This document shows, one piece after another, positions 1 to 7,184 of a stretch of DNA of 15,096 nt. Origin of the DNA: Armatimonadota bacterium (GTDB taxonomy: Bacteria > Armatimonadota > UBA10988). Location: positions 1 to 15,096 of the forward strand of contig JACPDV010000716.1 in NCBI GenBank assembly GCA_016183835.1, given 5' to 3'. Below the pieces are notes generated by a model. It saw nothing but the letters and a program-made list of their open reading frames with translations, searched no databases and was not told the DNA's origin. The first letter of the stretch is position 1, and the number at the start of each line of letters is the position of its first letter. A program made the translations under genes and the position numbers.

Positions 1-1120
1 GCTGCACCGCGGCCACGGCCTGCCGGGCGGCGCGGCGGACCGGCGCCAGGATCGCCCCGAGCTTCTCGTAGACCCAGTCCACCACCGGCACGCGCAGCTC
101 CTTGAGGACGGTCAGGACCGCGTCGTCGAGCACGTCGCGCGGCAGCGGCGGCATGCGGTGGGCATAGCGCTCGCCCTCACGAGCCGCCGCCTGCCGGGCG
201 CGGTGGAGCCAGGCCTCCACGGCCGCCGCCTCACCCGCCAGGTGGTCGAGCAGCCCGCCGTACTCCGCGGCCAACCCGGCCGCCGTGCCCACCGCCGCGC
301 GATGGACAATGGCCGGCCCGCGCGCCGCCAGGTCGGGGAGCACCGCCGCCAGCTCCCCGCGCCAGGGACCGTCGGCGGTCTCGATCCCGGGCCGGAAGGG
401 CACCGCCAGCACGGGCGTGTCGCGGGGCAGACCTTCGGCCGGGAGCAGGTTGTCCACCAGGTCGCGCAAGCCGGCGCTGTCGCGCTCGCCGCGGTTGAAC
501 ACCACCCACACCGCCTTGCCGTAGCGCGCGGCGCGGGCGAGGTACTCGACGCAGGCCTCGTCGGCGTACTTGGTGGGCGTGGTGACATAGACTACGGCGT
601 CGGCGAGGAGGAAGACGTCTTCGGTGGTGCGGTGGTTGCGCTCGAGGGTGGCGTCGATGTCCGGGGTGTCGGCCAGGGCGACACGCGGGCCGCCGTCCAC
701 GGCCTGGAGGAAGAGCCGCGGCCGGTCGCCGTCGAAGGGCTCGTTGAGCGGCTCGGGCGCGGTCCACGCGCGCTTGTCGAACCAGGGGAGGAAGGCGGCG
801 TCGCGGAAGGCCGCGGCGTCGGCGGTTGGCACGGCCAGGCCCACGGCCTTGGTGCCCACAGCGGTGGGACAGGGGAGGCCCAGCGGGCGGCCGAGGAGCA
901 GGTTGGCGATGGTGGATTTGCCCACGTTGGTGCCGCCGATGACGACCACGAGCGGCGGGCGTGAGAGGGTATCGAGGTGGCGGAGGCGGCTGTCGAAGAG
1001 CTTGCGGAGCCGTTCGAGGCGGGCGGTCTGGCGCTCGGCGTCGGCATCGGCGGCGAGCAGAAGGGTCTGCTCCAGGAAGGGAGCCAGGCGCTCGACAGCC
1101 TCACGCAACGGGTCCGGCAC
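1..1120 (-). CDS. Dynamin-like / TRAFAC-class GTPase (3' end beyond window)
   Basis: The reading frame is open from a GTG at 1120 to the window edge, giving at least 373 residues; no ATG lies near its start. Residues 1-50 are charged and probably helical. A P-loop GGTNVGKST follows at 62-70 (G1), then a switch-like CPTAVGTKAVG at 84-94, DTPD at 151-154 (G3), and TPTKYAD at 181-187, a form common in dynamin-like bacterial GTPases. The usual NKxD guanine-specificity motif (G4) appears only as NRGERD at 209-214, which is non-canonical. The visible C-terminal part is Ala/Leu/Arg-rich and helical, and no membrane helix is seen before the edge. The gene begins 3 nt after the TPR gene stop and probably belongs to the same operon. 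A role in membrane remodelling or assembly of the Bat complex is inference. The GTPase class is fairly sure, the exact family is not. Confidence 0.8.
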   Translation of the reverse strand, partial: MPDPLREAVERLAPFLEQTLLLAADADAERQTARLERLRKLFDSRLRHLDTLSRPPLVVVIGGTNVGKSTIANLLLGRPLGLPCPTAVGTKAVGLAVPTADAAAFRDAAFLPWFDKRAWTAPEPLNEPFDGDRPRLFLQAVDGGPRVALADTPDIDATLERNHRTTEDVFLLADAVVYVTTPTKYADEACVEYLARAARYGKAVWVVFNRGERDSAGLRDLVDNLLPAEGLPRDTPVLAVPFRPGIETADGPWRGELAAVLPDLAARGPAIVHRAAVGTAAGLAAEYGGLLDHLAGEAAAVEAWLHRARQAAAREGERYAHRMPPLPRDVLDDAVLTVLKELRVPVVDWVYEKLGAILAPVRRAARQAVAAVQ

Positions 1121-1123
1121 GGG

Positions 1124-2041
1124 CTACCAGTCCTGTTCGGTGCCGCTGTCGAGCTGCCCGTCGAGGCGGGCTCTCCAATCGCGGCTCTCCTCGGGCGAGC
1201 GGAGGTAGGCGCGGAACAGCTTCTCGTCGTCCTCCAGGCTCTTGAGAGTGCGGTCCACTTCGGCTTCGGTCATGCCGGCGGGCGCCTGCTCCGGCCCCGG
1301 CGAGCCGCCGCCCCCCGACGCGCCGCCCGCGCCGCCCGCCGAGGGCTGCTTGCCGCCGCCGCCACCGCCCGCACCGGCCGGCGGGTTGAGCCGCTCCAGG
1401 CAGACCTGAAGGTTGTGCTTCGCGTCGGCGTCGTGGGGGTCGATCTGGAGCGCCCGCTGGTATTCGGCGGCGGCCTCCTTGACCTGGTCGAGCCGGAAGA
1501 AGGCGTTGCCGCGGTTGTAGTGGATGCGCTCGCGGAGCGGATCGTCGCGGGCGGCCTCGAGGGCGCGGCTGAAGGCGTCCACGGCCTGGGCGTGGTCGCC
1601 CTGCTCGAGCCGGCAGGTGCCCAGGTTGTAGGCGATCTCGGCCGACCCGGGTTCGGCGGCGTAGGCGTCTTCGAGCAGCTTGGCGGCCTCGGCCGGCTTG
1701 CCCCGGGCGTCCAGCTCGCGGGCGTGGCGGCAGATTCGGTTCACCTCGCCGGGCCAGCGCCAGCCGGCGAGGGAGAGGGCCAGGAGCATCCACAAGAGTG
1801 CCGTGGACACTTGCACCCCCTCCTTGCCAGGACGGGGGCAGGGGGAGGTCCCGGCTGTCCTCACAACTGGTGAGCGGCGCTCCGCTGCTATGGACCTCCC
1901 CCTGCCCCCTCCTTGGCAAGGAGGGGGTGTCGGAACGGGAGCCCCTCCTTGGCCAGGAGGGGGTGTCCGAACGGGAGCCCCTCCTTGGCAAGGAGGGGGT
2001 GTCGAGACGAGAGGGGGTGTCGGACTGAGGGCGCGGCGCAT
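1124..2041 (-). CDS. batC: BatC-like TPR protein with repeat-derived N-terminus
   Basis: This 305-residue protein follows the second VWA gene. Its ATG at 2041 shares one base with the upstream stop (TGATG) and has a strong GGAGGAG SD. Residues 1 to about 75 are encoded by palindromic repeats and include a 12-residue period (TPPPCQGGAPVR, TPPPGQGGAPVP, TPPPCQGG). A hydrophobic signal or anchor segment is at 78-94. Three TPR-like helix pairs span about 105-217, with YNLGTCRLEQGD and YNRGNAFFRLDQ as recognisable helix A parts. A Gly-rich linker covers 222-248. The tail VDRTLKSLEDDEKLFRAY (262-279) resembles the end of BatC proteins. TPR proteins of this cluster are thought to be protein-interaction partners of BatA/BatB. 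An alternative start is GTG at 1810 (or 1816), just after the SD-like AAGGAGG of the innermost repeat. It would give about 228 residues, a more ordinary length for the family. Confidence 0.82.
   Translation of the reverse strand: MRRALSPTPPLVSTPPPCQGGAPVRTPPPGQGGAPVPTPPPCQGGGRGRSIAAERRSPVVRTAGTSPCPRPGKEGVQVSTALLWMLLALSLAGWRWPGEVNRICRHARELDARGKPAEAAKLLEDAYAAEPGSAEIAYNLGTCRLEQGDHAQAVDAFSRALEAARDDPLRERIHYNRGNAFFRLDQVKEAAAEYQRALQIDPHDADAKHNLQVCLERLNPPAGAGGGGGGKQPSAGGAGGASGGGGSPGPEQAPAGMTEAEVDRTLKSLEDDEKLFRAYLRSPEESRDWRARLDGQLDSGTEQDW
1816..1927. repeat. Composite palindromic element with 36-bp inverted arms (inside batC 5' end)
   Basis: Arms at 1816-1851 and 1892-1927 are inverted copies, 36 bp each, separated by 40 bp. 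The inner 18 bp of each arm (GGGGGCAGGGGGAGGTCC and its complement) match perfectly. The outer part of each arm is itself a palindrome: CCCCCTCCTTG and CAAGGAGGGGG flanking one central base. The copy at 1816-1838 is damaged (CAGGACGGGGG on its right half). The 1892-1927 arm is identical, in inverted orientation, to 5129-5164. The element lies in frame in the N-terminal coding part of the TPR gene. It resembles REP/BIME or MITE-like elements in structure, but no family can be assigned by eye. Confidence 0.8.
1906..2013. repeat. Three tandem 36-bp direct repeats
   Basis: Units at 1906-1941, 1942-1977 and 1978-2013 differ from one another at only a few positions. Each contains the palindrome with CCTCCTTGG and AAGGAGGGGG cores, then GTGTCGGAACGGGAG or a near copy. 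A half unit (GGGGTGTCGGA) follows at 2014-2024. The 36-bp length is a multiple of three, so on the minus strand the array reads as three 12-residue peptide repeats in the TPR protein without breaking its frame. There are no unique spacers, so it is not a CRISPR array. The first unit overlaps the right arm of the neighbouring composite element, which suggests that the array grew by duplicating one palindrome. Confidence 0.85.
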
Positions 2042-3138
2042 CAAGTTCTCCTCCGGCCGCCCCGGCGCAGCCGCACCAGCGGCTCCCACAGCAGGAGCAG
2101 CAGCGCCGGCCACAGGTACCATCCGAACAGCTCCTCGCGCACCTCCATCTTGCGTCCCCTCACGCTGGTCTTGTTGAGCCGGGCGATCTCCGCCAGGATC
2201 GCCTCCAGCCGGTTGGCGCTCCCGGCGCGGTAGTACTGGCCCCCCGTGAGCCGCGCTACCTCCTGCAGCGTGGGCTCGTCGAGCCGGCTGACCACCTCGG
2301 TGCCGTGGAACCGCTTGACGATGGGCTGGTCCAGCAGGCTGGTGCCCATCACCACCTGCCCGCCATGCTCGGTGCCCAGGCCGATGGTGTGGACCACCAC
2401 CCCGCGCTCGCGCGCCTCGCGGGCCGCGCCGAGCGGGTCGGAGCCGTGGTCCTCGCCGTCGGTGAGCAGGAGGACCGCCCGCCCCGCGACGCTGTGCGGG
2501 TCGAACCGCCCCACCGCCGCGCGAAGGGCGCCCCCGATGCGCGTGCCCTGCTTGGCGACGCTCCCTGGGTCGAGATCGTCGAGGAACGTGCCCAGGGTTC
2601 CCCGGTCGAGGGTGAAGGGGCACATCACGTGCGCCACGCCGGCGAACGCCACTACCCCGATCCGGTCGCCCGGGTCGGCCGCCACGAACCGGCGGAGGAG
2701 CTGTTTCGCCGCGTCGAGCCGGCTCACCCCGGACATGTCCGCCACGCGCATGGAGTTGCTCACGTCGAGGCAGAGCATCACGTCGCTGCCGGTCCCGGCG
2801 ACGGCGCTGGCCGCCAGCCCGCCCTTCGGCCGCGCCGCCGCGAAGAGCAGCAGCACCAGCCCGCACGCCGCCAGGAGCGCCCGCTGCGCCATCACATCCT
2901 GCAGCCGCGGCTCGCCCATCCGCGCCAGCAACGCCGGGTCGGCGAAGCGATGGCGCTCCTCCAGCCGCCGCCGGGCGTCCAGCGCCAGGAGCACGACCAC
3001 CGGGCTCATCAGCAGGAGGCCCAACAGCCCCATCGGCCGGGCGAAGGCCGTGGTCCGGTGATGGAGCACCACGGCCACGGCGATCAGCAGCGGCAGGAGG
3101 CTCAGCCAGCCCCGGTGACTGCAGAGAAAGCTCTTCAC
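2041..3138 (-). CDS. batB: BatB-like VWA-domain membrane protein
   Basis: This 365-residue protein starts at GTG 3138, overlapping the upstream stop by 4 nt (GTGA), with a GGAGGG SD 8 nt upstream. Hydrophobic segments lie at about 11-25, 37-53 and 87-101. A von Willebrand factor A domain follows: the MIDAS motif DVSNS is at 125-129, the second metal-site region TRIGGAL is in mid-domain, and LLLTDGEDHGSD supplies the third acidic loop. A closing membrane segment is GWYLWPALLLLLWEPL near the C-terminus. The order two TM, VWA, TM is typical of BatA/BatB aerotolerance-type proteins, whose VWA domain faces the periplasm and binds metal and partner proteins. It is a diverged paralogue of the gene directly upstream. 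The two probably act as a pair, served by the MoxR ATPase encoded in the same run. Confidence 0.9.
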   Translation of the reverse strand: MKSFLCSHRGWLSLLPLLIAVAVVLHHRTTAFARPMGLLGLLLMSPVVVLLALDARRRLEERHRFADPALLARMGEPRLQDVMAQRALLAACGLVLLLFAAARPKGGLAASAVAGTGSDVMLCLDVSNSMRVADMSGVSRLDAAKQLLRRFVAADPGDRIGVVAFAGVAHVMCPFTLDRGTLGTFLDDLDPGSVAKQGTRIGGALRAAVGRFDPHSVAGRAVLLLTDGEDHGSDPLGAAREARERGVVVHTIGLGTEHGGQVVMGTSLLDQPIVKRFHGTEVVSRLDEPTLQEVARLTGGQYYRAGSANRLEAILAEIARLNKTSVRGRKMEVREELFGWYLWPALLLLLWEPLVRLRRGGRRRT

Positions 3139-4196
3139 AGCACCACCCTCCACACCGTCGCCCGCAGGAGCAGCTCGGCTGTCAGCAGGAGCAGCGCGGT
3201 CAGGAGCGGCGCCAGGAACCGCTCCTCGTGGTCCACCACATGCTCGATCTCGATGTCGTGCTTCTCCATGGTGGCGATCTTCTGGTAGATGCGGTCCAGC
3301 GCCGCGGCGTCGGTGGCGCGGAAGTACTGCCCGCCGGTGATGTCGGCGATGGTCCGCAGGCTGCGCTCGTCGAGGCTGGCGATCAGCAGCGTGCCGTCCT
3401 CGTTCTGCAGATAGGCGCGCTGCCCGAACTGGGTCACGGGCACGGGCGCGCCCTCGAGGGTGCCCAGCCCCACGGCGTGCACGCGGACGCCCTTCACCTT
3501 CGCCATCACCGCGGCGTCGCCGGGCTGCACCCGGCCGGTGTTGTTGAAGCCGTCGGTGAGCAGGATCACCACCCGGCTGCGGCCGCTCGCCTTGAGGCTC
3601 TTCCCCTCCCGCCGCTCGGCGTCGCTCTGGAAGCGATAGAGGCAGTTGGCCAGCGCGTCGCCGATGGCGGTGCCGTCGAAGGGCACCATGCCGATGTGGC
3701 ACTCGTCGAGGAGTTGGGCGATCATGCCGTAGTCGGTGGTCAGCGGGCACTGGGTGAAACTGCGGCCGGCGAACACTACCAGCCCCACGCGATCGGTGTC
3801 GAGGCGGGTGAGGAAGTTGAGGATGGTCTGTTTGGCAGCCTCGAGGCGGTTCGTGCCCACGTCCTCGGCGCGCATGCTGCCGCTCACGTCCAGCGCGAGC
3901 AGGATGTCCACGCCCTTCTGCTTCACCTTGTCGCGCTGGAAGCCCATCTGCGGCCGGGCGAGCGCCACGCAGAGGCTGATCAGCACGGTCAGCCTGAGCA
4001 CGTCGCCGAGCGGCGCGGTGCGCACCCGCCAGCTCCGCGGCAGGCCGTAGAGCTGCCCGGCGTGGGGGAATCGCAGGCCGCCCCCGCCGCGCTGCCGCCG
4101 GCGCACGGCGATCAGCCAGAACGGGAGCGCCGCGAGCAGCACCAGCGCCCAGGGCGAGGCGAGCCTGAGTCCGGGAGCCAGCCAGCCGAGATTCAT
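3135..4196 (-). CDS. batA: BatA-like VWA-domain membrane protein
   Basis: This 353-residue protein starts at ATG 4196, sharing one base with the upstream stop (TGATG), with a GGAGGGA SD 7 nt before it. The N-terminus has the BatA-type layout: a hydrophobic segment at 14-31, the short soluble stretch LRFPHAGQLYGLP, and a second hydrophobic segment at 64-80 ending ALARPQ. The VWA domain has an intact MIDAS DVSGSM at 103-108, the family phrase DRVGLVVFAGRSFTQCPLT, DGTAIGDAL, and LLTDGFNNTG. A C-terminal membrane helix (FLAPLLTALLLLTAELLL) closes the protein. It is the best conserved member of the Bat set here. Intact metal-binding residues suggest active ligand binding. Its position between the BatD-like and BatB-like genes matches the usual cluster order. 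Confidence 0.93.
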   Translation of the reverse strand: MNLGWLAPGLRLASPWALVLLAALPFWLIAVRRRQRGGGGLRFPHAGQLYGLPRSWRVRTAPLGDVLRLTVLISLCVALARPQMGFQRDKVKQKGVDILLALDVSGSMRAEDVGTNRLEAAKQTILNFLTRLDTDRVGLVVFAGRSFTQCPLTTDYGMIAQLLDECHIGMVPFDGTAIGDALANCLYRFQSDAERREGKSLKASGRSRVVILLTDGFNNTGRVQPGDAAVMAKVKGVRVHAVGLGTLEGAPVPVTQFGQRAYLQNEDGTLLIASLDERSLRTIADITGGQYFRATDAAALDRIYQKIATMEKHDIEIEHVVDHEERFLAPLLTALLLLTAELLLRATVWRVVL

Positions 4197-5263
4197 CAGC
4201 GGCTCCCTCCGTGGGCCGAGGCCGCGGTGCGCGTGACGAGCTGCCGCGCGCGGCCGAGCAGGGCGGTCATCTCGGGCGCCGTGGGCCGGTGCGCGGCGAA
4301 CTTCTCGAGGTCGCAGCCGTAGAGCACCTCGCGGCAGAGCGCCACCAGCTCGGACGCGACGCCGTCGTCGTAGAGCCGCCGGGCGATCTCGCTGGTGGTG
4401 GACTCCACGGCGTTGAAGCCGTAGCGCTCGGCCAGGTAGTCGCGGACGATGCGCGACAGGCGGATATGGTAGGCGTCGACGCGGCCCTGCTCGATCAGCC
4501 CCTCGGCCTCGAGCTCGAGGAGCCGGCGCAGCGCGATGTCGTGGCACGGCGGCGGCGGCTCCGGGGCGGGCAGCGGCCGGCGCGCGGCGACGCGCGCGGA
4601 CCAGCCGAGCCCCACGGCGAAGAGTGCCAGGAGCGCCGAGGCGCCGAGGAACCAGAGCAGCAGCCGGTAAGGCCGCAGCACGTCGGGCACGTCGACCAGG
4701 GCCTTGGGCGGGCGGATGTCGTGCTCGTCGCCGCCGGGCCGCACGCGCACGGTGACCGGGTTCGACGCGGCCTGCCGGGGCTGCCGGCCGCCCGGCGCGC
4801 GCCAACTGACGGTGAAGGGCGGGATGGTGAGCGTCCCGGCAGTGCGGGCGCGGAGGGAGAAGCTCCACTGGAAGACGACCTGCCCGGTCTGGTCGGTCTG
4901 CCGCGTGGCGGGATCGGCCAACGTCTCCAGCCCGCTGAACGCCGGCGGAGTGGCCTCCAGTTTGCGCGCGACGCTGTCGCGGGCGGTGACGGTGACCAGG
5001 TAGGCGACGGTGTCGCCGACGGAGCAGTCCTCCGGCTTCACCTCGGCGCTGACGGTGACGTCGGGGGTGGATTGGGCGAGCGCGGCAGCCGCCAGCAGCA
5101 GCAGGCCGGCCAACGCCCGGAGCGGCCACCCCCTCCTTGCCAAGGAGGGGGCAGGGGGAGGTCCAGTCCGGCCCGCAGCGCACGCCGCCGCATGGACCTC
5201 ACCCCAGCCCTCTCCTTGGCAAGGAGAGGGGGCCGGAGTGGGTGGCGCCGCGCCGTGAGGCAT
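4196..5263 (-). CDS. batD: BatD/DUF4381-like membrane protein with repeat-invaded N-terminus
   Basis: The gene encodes 355 residues from ATG 5263, 1 nt after the DUF58 stop, with a GGGGAG SD 6 nt upstream. Residues 1-45 are encoded by a palindromic composite element and have low-complexity phrases such as PTPAPSPCQGEGWGE. Only after this comes the signal-like LRALAGLLLLAAAALAQS (48-65). An extracytoplasmic beta-rich part follows (66-195; VGDTVAYLVTVTA, FSLRARTAGTLTIPPFTV), as in BatD. A TM helix is at about 199-219. The cytoplasmic tail AYHIRLSRIVRDYLAERYGFNAVESTTSE at 264-292 is DUF4381-like, given here as family resemblance only. A second gene with this architecture lies at 7185-8078. A downstream TTG start is possible but lacks a well-spaced SD. 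Confidence 0.82.
   Translation of the reverse strand: MPHGAAPPTPAPSPCQGEGWGEVHAAACAAGRTGPPPAPSLARRGWPLRALAGLLLLAAAALAQSTPDVTVSAEVKPEDCSVGDTVAYLVTVTARDSVARKLEATPPAFSGLETLADPATRQTDQTGQVVFQWSFSLRARTAGTLTIPPFTVSWRAPGGRQPRQAASNPVTVRVRPGGDEHDIRPPKALVDVPDVLRPYRLLLWFLGASALLALFAVGLGWSARVAARRPLPAPEPPPPCHDIALRRLLELEAEGLIEQGRVDAYHIRLSRIVRDYLAERYGFNAVESTTSEIARRLYDDGVASELVALCREVLYGCDLEKFAAHRPTAPEMTALLGRARQLVTRTAASAHGGSR
5129..5230. repeat. Composite palindromic element inside batD-like 5' end
   Basis: A perfect 23-bp palindrome at 5129-5151 (CCCCCTCCTTG, central C, CAAGGAGGGGG) continues into CAGGGGGAGGTCC. The 36 bp at 5129-5164 are identical to the reverse complement of 1892-1927. After a 29-bp spacer an inverted, more diverged arm follows at 5194-5230: GGACCTCACCCC, then the palindrome CCCTCTCCTTG, central G, CAAGGAGAGGG at 5208-5230. 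The layout (palindrome, AGGTCC flank, short spacer, GGACCT flank, palindrome) is the same as at 1816-1927. The whole element sits within codons 12 to 45 of the gene and does not break the frame. Confidence 0.82.
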
Positions 5264-5264
5264 C

Positions 5265-6191
5265 TCAGACTCCCCGCCCCAGCCGCTGCTCGCGCCGGCG
5301 GAAGAACATCACCAGCGGCTCCACGTACGACTCCCCGGTCAGGATCCGGATCTCCTCCACTTCCGCTTTCCGCAGCGCCTGCCGCCGCAGCTCGGCGCTC
5401 CGCGCCAGGCGGCCCAGCAGCGCCGACCGCGTCGCCGCGTGGCTCAGGTCCACCAGCCGCACGTCGCCCGTCTCGGGATCCTCGATCTGGTACAGACCGC
5501 CCTTGGGCAGCGTGCTCTCGCCGCTCCCGGGCACCTCGTGCCGATCGCAGATCGTCACCGCAATGGTGTCGTGCCGCTTGCCGGCGACGATCAGCGGCTT
5601 CTCGTAGGGGTGCGGCCCGGTGGCCGGCGGCCAGCCGCCGAAATCGCTGACCAGGAAGATGGTCCCCGAGCGGCGCATCACCCGCATCGCCGTGTTCAGC
5701 GCGACGGCCAGGTTGGTGTCGCGACCCTCCGCCCGGTGGCTCAGCAGCTCGCGGATCAACCGCAGAATGTGCCGCCGGCCCTTCTTCGGCGGGATCAGCT
5801 TCTCGACCCGGTCGGTGAACAGGATCAGCCCGACCTGGTCGTTGTTGCTGATGGCCGAGAAGGCCAGCGTGGCGCACAGCTCCACGGCGAGCTGACGCTT
5901 CAGCCTGCCGGTGGTGCCGAACTCCATCGACGCGCTGACATCCACGAGGAGCATCACGGTCAGCTCGCGCTCCTCGGTGAAGAGCTTGACGAACGGCTTG
6001 TTGAGCCGCGCGGTGGCGTTCCAGTCGATCATCCGGACGTCGTCGCCGGGGACATACTCGCGGACCTGCGCGAACTCGATGCCCCGCCCCTTGAAGACAC
6101 TGTGGTACCCGCCGGCGAAGAGCTGCTGCACGAGCCGGCGGGTGGTGATCTCGATCCGGCGGATCTGCCGGAACAGCTCTTCGCCGGGCAT
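5265..6191 (-). CDS. DUF58 domain protein, VWA-like
   Basis: The gene encodes 308 residues. Its ATG at 6191 shares one base with the moxR stop (TGATG), so translation is probably coupled; only a weak SD is visible. The family signature is clear: FKGRGIEFAQVREYVPGDD at 33-51, then VRMIDWNATARLNKPFVK. It is followed by a VWA-like fold with MIDAS DVSASM at 84-89 and FLVSDFGGW. DUF58 proteins are nearly always encoded next to MoxR and are thought to be its cytoplasmic or membrane-associated partners. No transmembrane helix is present in this copy. The short C-terminal extension is basic and ends shortly before the next start. Confidence in the family is high; the biochemical role is inferred. Confidence 0.93.
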   Translation of the reverse strand: MPGEELFRQIRRIEITTRRLVQQLFAGGYHSVFKGRGIEFAQVREYVPGDDVRMIDWNATARLNKPFVKLFTEERELTVMLLVDVSASMEFGTTGRLKRQLAVELCATLAFSAISNNDQVGLILFTDRVEKLIPPKKGRRHILRLIRELLSHRAEGRDTNLAVALNTAMRVMRRSGTIFLVSDFGGWPPATGPHPYEKPLIVAGKRHDTIAVTICDRHEVPGSGESTLPKGGLYQIEDPETGDVRLVDLSHAATRSALLGRLARSAELRRQALRKAEVEEIRILTGESYVEPLVMFFRRREQRLGRGV

Positions 6192-7180
6192 CAGGGCACC
6201 TGCAGGCGGCTGAGGATCTGGGTCACCAGCGACTCCGAGGTGACTTCCTCCGCCTCGGCCTCGTAACTGATCATCACCCGGTGCCGGAGCACGTCCATGG
6301 CCACCGCCTTCACGTCGTCCGGGAGCACATGCCCGCGGCCCTCGAGGAACGCCTGGGCCTTGCTCGCCAGGGTCAGGTAGATGCTCGCCCGCGGCGAGGC
6401 GCCGTACTCGATCCAGCGCGCCAGGTCGAGCCCGTAGGCCTTCGGCTCGCGGGTGGCGAAGACGATGTCGACGATGTACTTCTTCAGCTTCTCGTCGACG
6501 TAGATCTTGTGGACGGTCTCGCGCGCGTGGAGGATGTCGCGGACCTGCACCACCGTGCGCACCGTGGGCGGCCGGCCGGTGGTGGTGCGGTTGATGATCT
6601 CCAGCTCCTCCTCGCGCGAGGGATAGCCGACCAGCACCTTGAGCATGAAGCGGTCCACCTGGGCCTCGGGGAGCGGGTAGGTGCCCTCCTGCTCGATGGG
6701 GTTTTGCGTGGCGAGGACGAGGAACGGCTCGGGGAGCCGGAAGGTGCTCGGCCCGATGGTGAGCTGCCGCTCCTGCATCGCCTCGAGCAGCGCCGACTGC
6801 ACCTTGGCCGGGGCGCGGTTGATCTCGTCGGCGAGGATCAGATTGGCGAAGATGGGGCCCTGCTTGATGCGGAACTCGCCGGTGCGCGGGTCGTAGATCT
6901 CGGTGCCGATGATGTCGGCGGGGAGCAGATCGGGGGTGAACTGGATGCGCTGGAAGAGCCCGCCCACGGTCTGCGCCAGGGTCGACACCGAGAGCGTCTT
7001 GGCGAGCCCGGGGACGCCTTCGAGGAGGATGTGGCCGTCGGCCAGGAGCGCGGTGAGGAGGCGGCGGACGAGGTAGCGCTGGCCCACCACGGCGCGGCCC
7101 ACTTCGTCGGCCACGGCCTGGAAGATGCGCCCCCGCTCGTTCGCCTCGCGGGCGACCTCGGCGATGCCCGGTTGTTCCAC
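6191..7180 (-). CDS. moxR: MoxR-family AAA+ ATPase
   Basis: The frame has no ATG near the conserved start, and a GTG at 7180 gives 329 residues (VEQPGIAEVAREANERGR). A GGGGGAGG SD lies about 11 nt upstream, inside the end of the previous gene. The AAA_3 core shows Walker A GVPGLAKT at 55-62, Walker B LILADE at 114-119, the MoxR phrase INRAPAKVQSALLEAMQE, sensor 1 ATQNPIEQEGTYPLPEAQ around 158-174, and DRFML. The C-terminal helical lid contains YGASPRASI, with the sensor-2 Arg. MoxR ATPases act as chaperones for maturation of metal enzymes or envelope complexes, together with VWA partners. The gene sits between a BatD-like gene and DUF58, 4 nt after the upstream stop. Confidence 0.94.
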   Translation of the reverse strand: MEQPGIAEVAREANERGRIFQAVADEVGRAVVGQRYLVRRLLTALLADGHILLEGVPGLAKTLSVSTLAQTVGGLFQRIQFTPDLLPADIIGTEIYDPRTGEFRIKQGPIFANLILADEINRAPAKVQSALLEAMQERQLTIGPSTFRLPEPFLVLATQNPIEQEGTYPLPEAQVDRFMLKVLVGYPSREEELEIINRTTTGRPPTVRTVVQVRDILHARETVHKIYVDEKLKKYIVDIVFATREPKAYGLDLARWIEYGASPRASIYLTLASKAQAFLEGRGHVLPDDVKAVAMDVLRHRVMISYEAEAEEVTSESLVTQILSRLQVP

Positions 7181-7184
7181 GATA

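Noticed and set aside
158..964. Plus-strand frames opposite the GTPase, and ATG-started minus frames at 592-1104 and 231-767
   Set aside because: The minus frame from GTG 1120 has P-loop and DTPD motifs; the others show only low-complexity Arg/Pro/Gly/Ala sequence.
1906..2013. CRISPR array with 36-bp repeats
   Set aside because: Units are directly adjacent with no spacers, each is a palindrome, and they lie in an open reading frame with no cas gene nearby.
2042..2866. N-terminal extension of the TPR protein through the BatB-like gene
   Set aside because: This stretch is an out-of-frame reading of the VWA gene; the ATG at 2041 has a good SD and a TGATG junction.
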